This document shows positions 61,171 through 64,000 of a DNA stretch of 64,000 nt, piece by piece. Numbering within the stretch: position 1 is the stretch's first letter; each line of letters begins with the position of its first letter. The notes under the pieces were generated by a model that searched no databases, was not told where the DNA came from, and worked only from the letters and a program-made list of their open reading frames with translations. Source of the DNA: Yamagishiella unicocca (Eukaryota; Chlorophyta; Chlorophyceae; Chlamydomonadales; Volvocaceae); contig BDSL01000017.1 in assembly GCA_003116995.1 (NCBI GenBank), positions 620,001 to 684,000 on the forward strand. Direction: 5' to 3'. The translations under genes were made by a program, and so were the position numbers.

Positions 61171-62985
61171 GGGGTCGATTTGGCACGGATGGAGGTTTTA
61201 GAGTTTGGCGTGGAGGGCTTTGGGTGGCGGGTGGGGAAGGAAGGCACCGCAAGGTGGGTGTTTTATGATGGTTGTTGTGTGCCTCAACCCCCTCGCTCGC
61301 GCCACTGCACCCGGCCCCCCGACGTTATTAACATGAAGCAATCACGTAAGCCAAGTAACTACAAAAACCCAAATCACAGGCGCGCGGTAACCGACCCAAA
61401 ACCCTGAAACCTGGAACCCCCCCCCCCGCACACCATCCCCTTGGCCCCCCGCCCCACTGTCTACCCTCAGCCATGGGCCACCACACATTCTCCGGCCCTC
61501 TGCTGGCGTCTACCCTGGCGGCCCTCCGCCCGGCTGCCGTACACCACGCTGGCAGTGGGCTGCTGCCGCCGCCGGGCCAGGCGGCGGCCATGGCGGCTCA
61601 GCACGCGGGCCTTATCAACCCCGCGCCGGTCGCTGGCTTTGGCCCCGTCACCAACAAGTTCGATAACCCGCCCTGCAACACGCTCTTCATCGGTGCGATG
61701 GCCGTCTGGGTTATTCAGGGGCTAGATAAAGGTTTCATTGGCCACGCCTGCAGCTCGGAGCACCTCCTCAGGCTTGCTTGCCCCTTATCCACGGGCTAGT
61801 GCACGGGCTAGTGCACGGGCTAGTGCACGGGCTAGTGCACGGCTAGCTTCTAACTCCCAGCTACTTCTACCACCTGCCCGTCAACCCGCAGGCAACCTGG
61901 GAGACACCGTTGACGAGGGTGAGCTCACCGCGCTCTTCTCCTGCCAGCCAGGTTACAAGCAGCTCAAGCTGCTACGGCACCCGCGACAGGTGGGTGTCGA
62001 GTCGGCGCTGGTTCCGTGCGAGTGGTTTCTGGGTGTGGAGCGAGGTTCATCTAGGGCCGGCATGCCGATCCCCCTGCGGCGCGACTGGGCGAAAGGCATT
62101 ACGGGTCCGGGGATGGACGTCTGGTGGGGCCATGATCCGAGCCCGACCCACATGGCTGACCCACATGGCTGACCCATATGGCTGACCCATATGGCTGACC
62201 CATATGGCTGACCTACATCGTTGACCCACATGACTGACCCTTATGGCTGACCCAGACGGCTGACTCATATGGCTGACCCATATGGAATGGCTGACCCTTA
62301 TGGCTGGCCCAGATGGCTGACCCAGATGGCTGATTCATATGCCTGACTCATATGCCTGACCCACATGGGTTGACCCACGTGGATGGCTGACGCATATGGT
62401 CAGACTTGCGCTGCTGGTTCCTGGGTGATCGACACCACCATTAGCGTTCTAAACCTTTGCTTCGCTGCGACCCCTGGCCCCCACCGTCACCACCGCAACC
62501 GGGACCTTGCGGGCCCCCCCCCACCACCCCGCCAACCACAGTTATGTCGTAGAGGCACACCTGCCCCCTCTGCCCCCCCGAACCCCCCATTGTTAACTCC
62601 CAAACACCTATCTGTCGTCTGCGCTCTACCGCTTCAGGTCAGCTGCTTCGTAGAGTTCCTCGACGTGTCAACCGCCGCTGCCGTACACGGCGCACTCCAA
62701 GGCGCGCTCCTGACCTCTTCAGACCGCGGCCCGATCCGGATCCAGTACTCCAAGAACCCGTACGGCAAGCGCTCACCGCACGCCGGCGGCGCGGGCGGCG
62801 GCATGGGCGGCCCGTACGGCGGCCACCACTCCCTCTCCGCCTCCTCGGCGTCCTCTTCGGCAGCGCTTTTTGGCGCGGCCGCGGCAGCTGGTGGGGGAAT
62901 GGTCCCGGCTTCCATGGCCAATGCCATAATGGCCGCCTCAGGCGGCGACTTCGGGGGCTGGCCGCAGCCCTTTACTCTGGGCTGA
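59019..62985 (+). CDS. Two-RRM RNA-binding protein (Whi3/RBPMS-like)
   Basis: Six exons (59019-59267, 60337-60495, 60977-61130, 61471-61692, 61892-61989, 62638-62985) are in phase and give at least 409 residues. RRM1 spans exons 1-2 (RNP2 TIFVTGF, RNP1 QGFALFTS) and RRM2 spans exons 4-6 (RNP2 TLFIGNL, RNP1 SCFVEFLD, ending IQYSKNPYGKR). This pairing and the SKNPxGxR ending resemble the Whi3/RBPMS/couch-potato group and related plant proteins that bind mRNA and control its location or translation. The C-terminus is Gly/Ala/Ser-rich. The frame continues open upstream to 58902 with protein-like sequence (LDLAALLSSRR) but no ATG, so the true start probably lies in an unseen upstream exon; 59019 is the first in-frame ATG. 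The exon 3 donor could instead be at 61140, adding three codons. Confidence 0.85.
61141..61168. repeat. GT dinucleotide repeat at exon 3 donor
   Basis: About 14 GT units directly follow the exon 3 end of the RRM gene and create a run of possible GTGTGT donors. Confidence 0.9.
61793..61850. repeat. 12-bp tandem repeat, RRM gene intron 4
   Basis: About five copies of GGGCTAGTGCAC. Confidence 0.9.
62145..62400. repeat. 14-bp minisatellite, RRM gene intron 5
   Basis: About 17 variant copies of CATATGGCTGACCC, with CACATG, TTATGG and AGATGG variants. Confidence 0.9.
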
Positions 62986-64000
62986 AGCAGCGACGTGTCG
63001 CATCGCGCCATTGCCGTTGAGGCGCCTGATGAGGCAACTGCGAGAGGCTATGCTGCGGTGCGCGGCAGGATGGTGGCGGTGGTGGACGCATTGGTGGAGG
63101 CGGCGCTAACGAAAGGGAAGACGGGAAGATGGAGAGGGACTTTACGCGGTGGGGGCGAGGAAGGTGTCCCGTGGGGATGGGTTTGGGATTGGGATTTACT
63201 TTGCTTGACAAGTTTGTCGGCCATCCATCAAGAGCTAGCTCGCTCCTGCGCTGCTGCGACCTGCGGCTGTAGCGGCCGACAAGACGCCACAGGTCGGCCG
63301 CGTCGTCAAGACCGGGAGAGAAGGGGAGCGTGCGGCTGCAGGCAGGGCGGCAAAGGGGAGACGTCAGTAATGGGCCTCGCACCGACGGTGGTGGACGGGC
63401 GGGTGTGGGTTTTAAGGGCCCGCATCCCCGGGATTCAGGGTGTCAGTCCGTGGGGTGTCGTGTCGAGTCGTGTAGTGTAGCGGGGGTGTTATCGTAAGCC
63501 TGACGTGCGCCTGTGGCAGCTGCAGCACCGGTGACGCCACTGCTGCCCTGGCGGGTGGCTGGGGCGTTGACCTTTGGAGGCAGCAGGTTGCCTCCCGGAC
63601 GCTGCAGCAAGCACTTTGGCAATGACCTCGGGGGCGCTTAGAGCCCAAGTGCCTGCGTTTTTCTTGTTATCGTGTGTGTGTATGTGTGTGTGTATGTGCG
63701 TGTGTGTATGTGTGTGTGTGTTTCGGCGCGAAGCCGGGCGGGGCAACGTTGGGGCCAAGATATGCCGCATCGTCGTCTCGCCTAGCGCTGCGGCGCGCGC
63801 GTGGCCTAGCCGTCCCATGGGTCGCGGCCGTTTTTTCTTTTAGGCCTAGTAGCCGCATTGTTAAGGCATCGGCGGTGCAGCTGCAACTCCCGCGTTTGGG
63901 GTCGCGCAGTGAAGCCTTATCGCGATGGCTGGCAAGCAGCTCGAGGATGTGGGTAGGGAAAAGCAAGGAGACTGCATGGCTGCTCTCTTATATCGGTGTT
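62986..64000. other. Downstream region of RRM gene
   Basis: Probably 3' UTR followed by intergenic sequence. It has a GT-rich microsatellite at 63670-63722. No TGTAA signal or supported exon was seen before the window ends. Confidence 0.4.
63670..63722. repeat. GT-rich microsatellite
   Basis: TGTGTGTATGTGTGTGTGTA-type dinucleotides. Confidence 0.9.

Overview
This window looks like nuclear DNA of a volvocine (chlorophycean) green alga such as Volvox or a close relative. The evidence is GC-rich coding exons split by many introns with GTGAGC, GTGCGG or GTGGGT donors, heavy use of G/C-ending codons, short interstitial runs of the TTTTAGGG-type telomere repeat, a plastid-targeted L3, and an expanded ankyrin/F-box-like family typical of these algae. 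Assignment to this group is inference; every gene model was built by hand and tested by intron phase and family homology, without database searches.

Layout: a roadblock-type dynein light chain lies on the minus strand (3433-3750, one exon). Next are two tandem minus-strand ankyrin genes. The downstream one (5147-7205) is decayed at its 5' end, and the upstream one (7912-10107) is intact with two exons. A large minus-strand gene (about 13657-21824, roughly ten exons) encodes a PHD-finger, poly-Q, Gly/Ala-rich, coiled-coil protein. Divergent from it on the plus strand is a UBC27/UBE2K-type E2 with a UBA domain (24369-30300). Its introns carry several different minisatellites, one of which has amplified the exon 4 splice donor. 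A repeat-rich gap follows, with a third ankyrin fragment at 34128-34393. The V-ATPase subunit E gene (35346-37538, minus) and a TBL2-like WD40 protein gene (39127-46225, plus, 13 exons) form a second divergent pair. Plastid ribosomal protein L3 (48772-52428, plus, 4 exons) and a two-RRM Whi3/RBPMS-like RNA-binding protein (59019-62985, plus) complete the identified genes.

The genes are unrelated housekeeping or regulatory loci, with no operon-like or pathway grouping. The unusual content is non-coding: (1) 20 tandem intronic copies of a 5' splice site in the E2 gene; (2) a dispersed repeat of about 80 bp found mainly in introns of four unrelated genes, in both orientations; (3) a second dispersed repeat with a palindromic GTAACGGTTAC core; (4) a conserved open block inside the ankyrin introns; (5) two GC-AG introns. 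No rRNA, convincing tRNA, CRISPR array or intact autonomous transposon was found.
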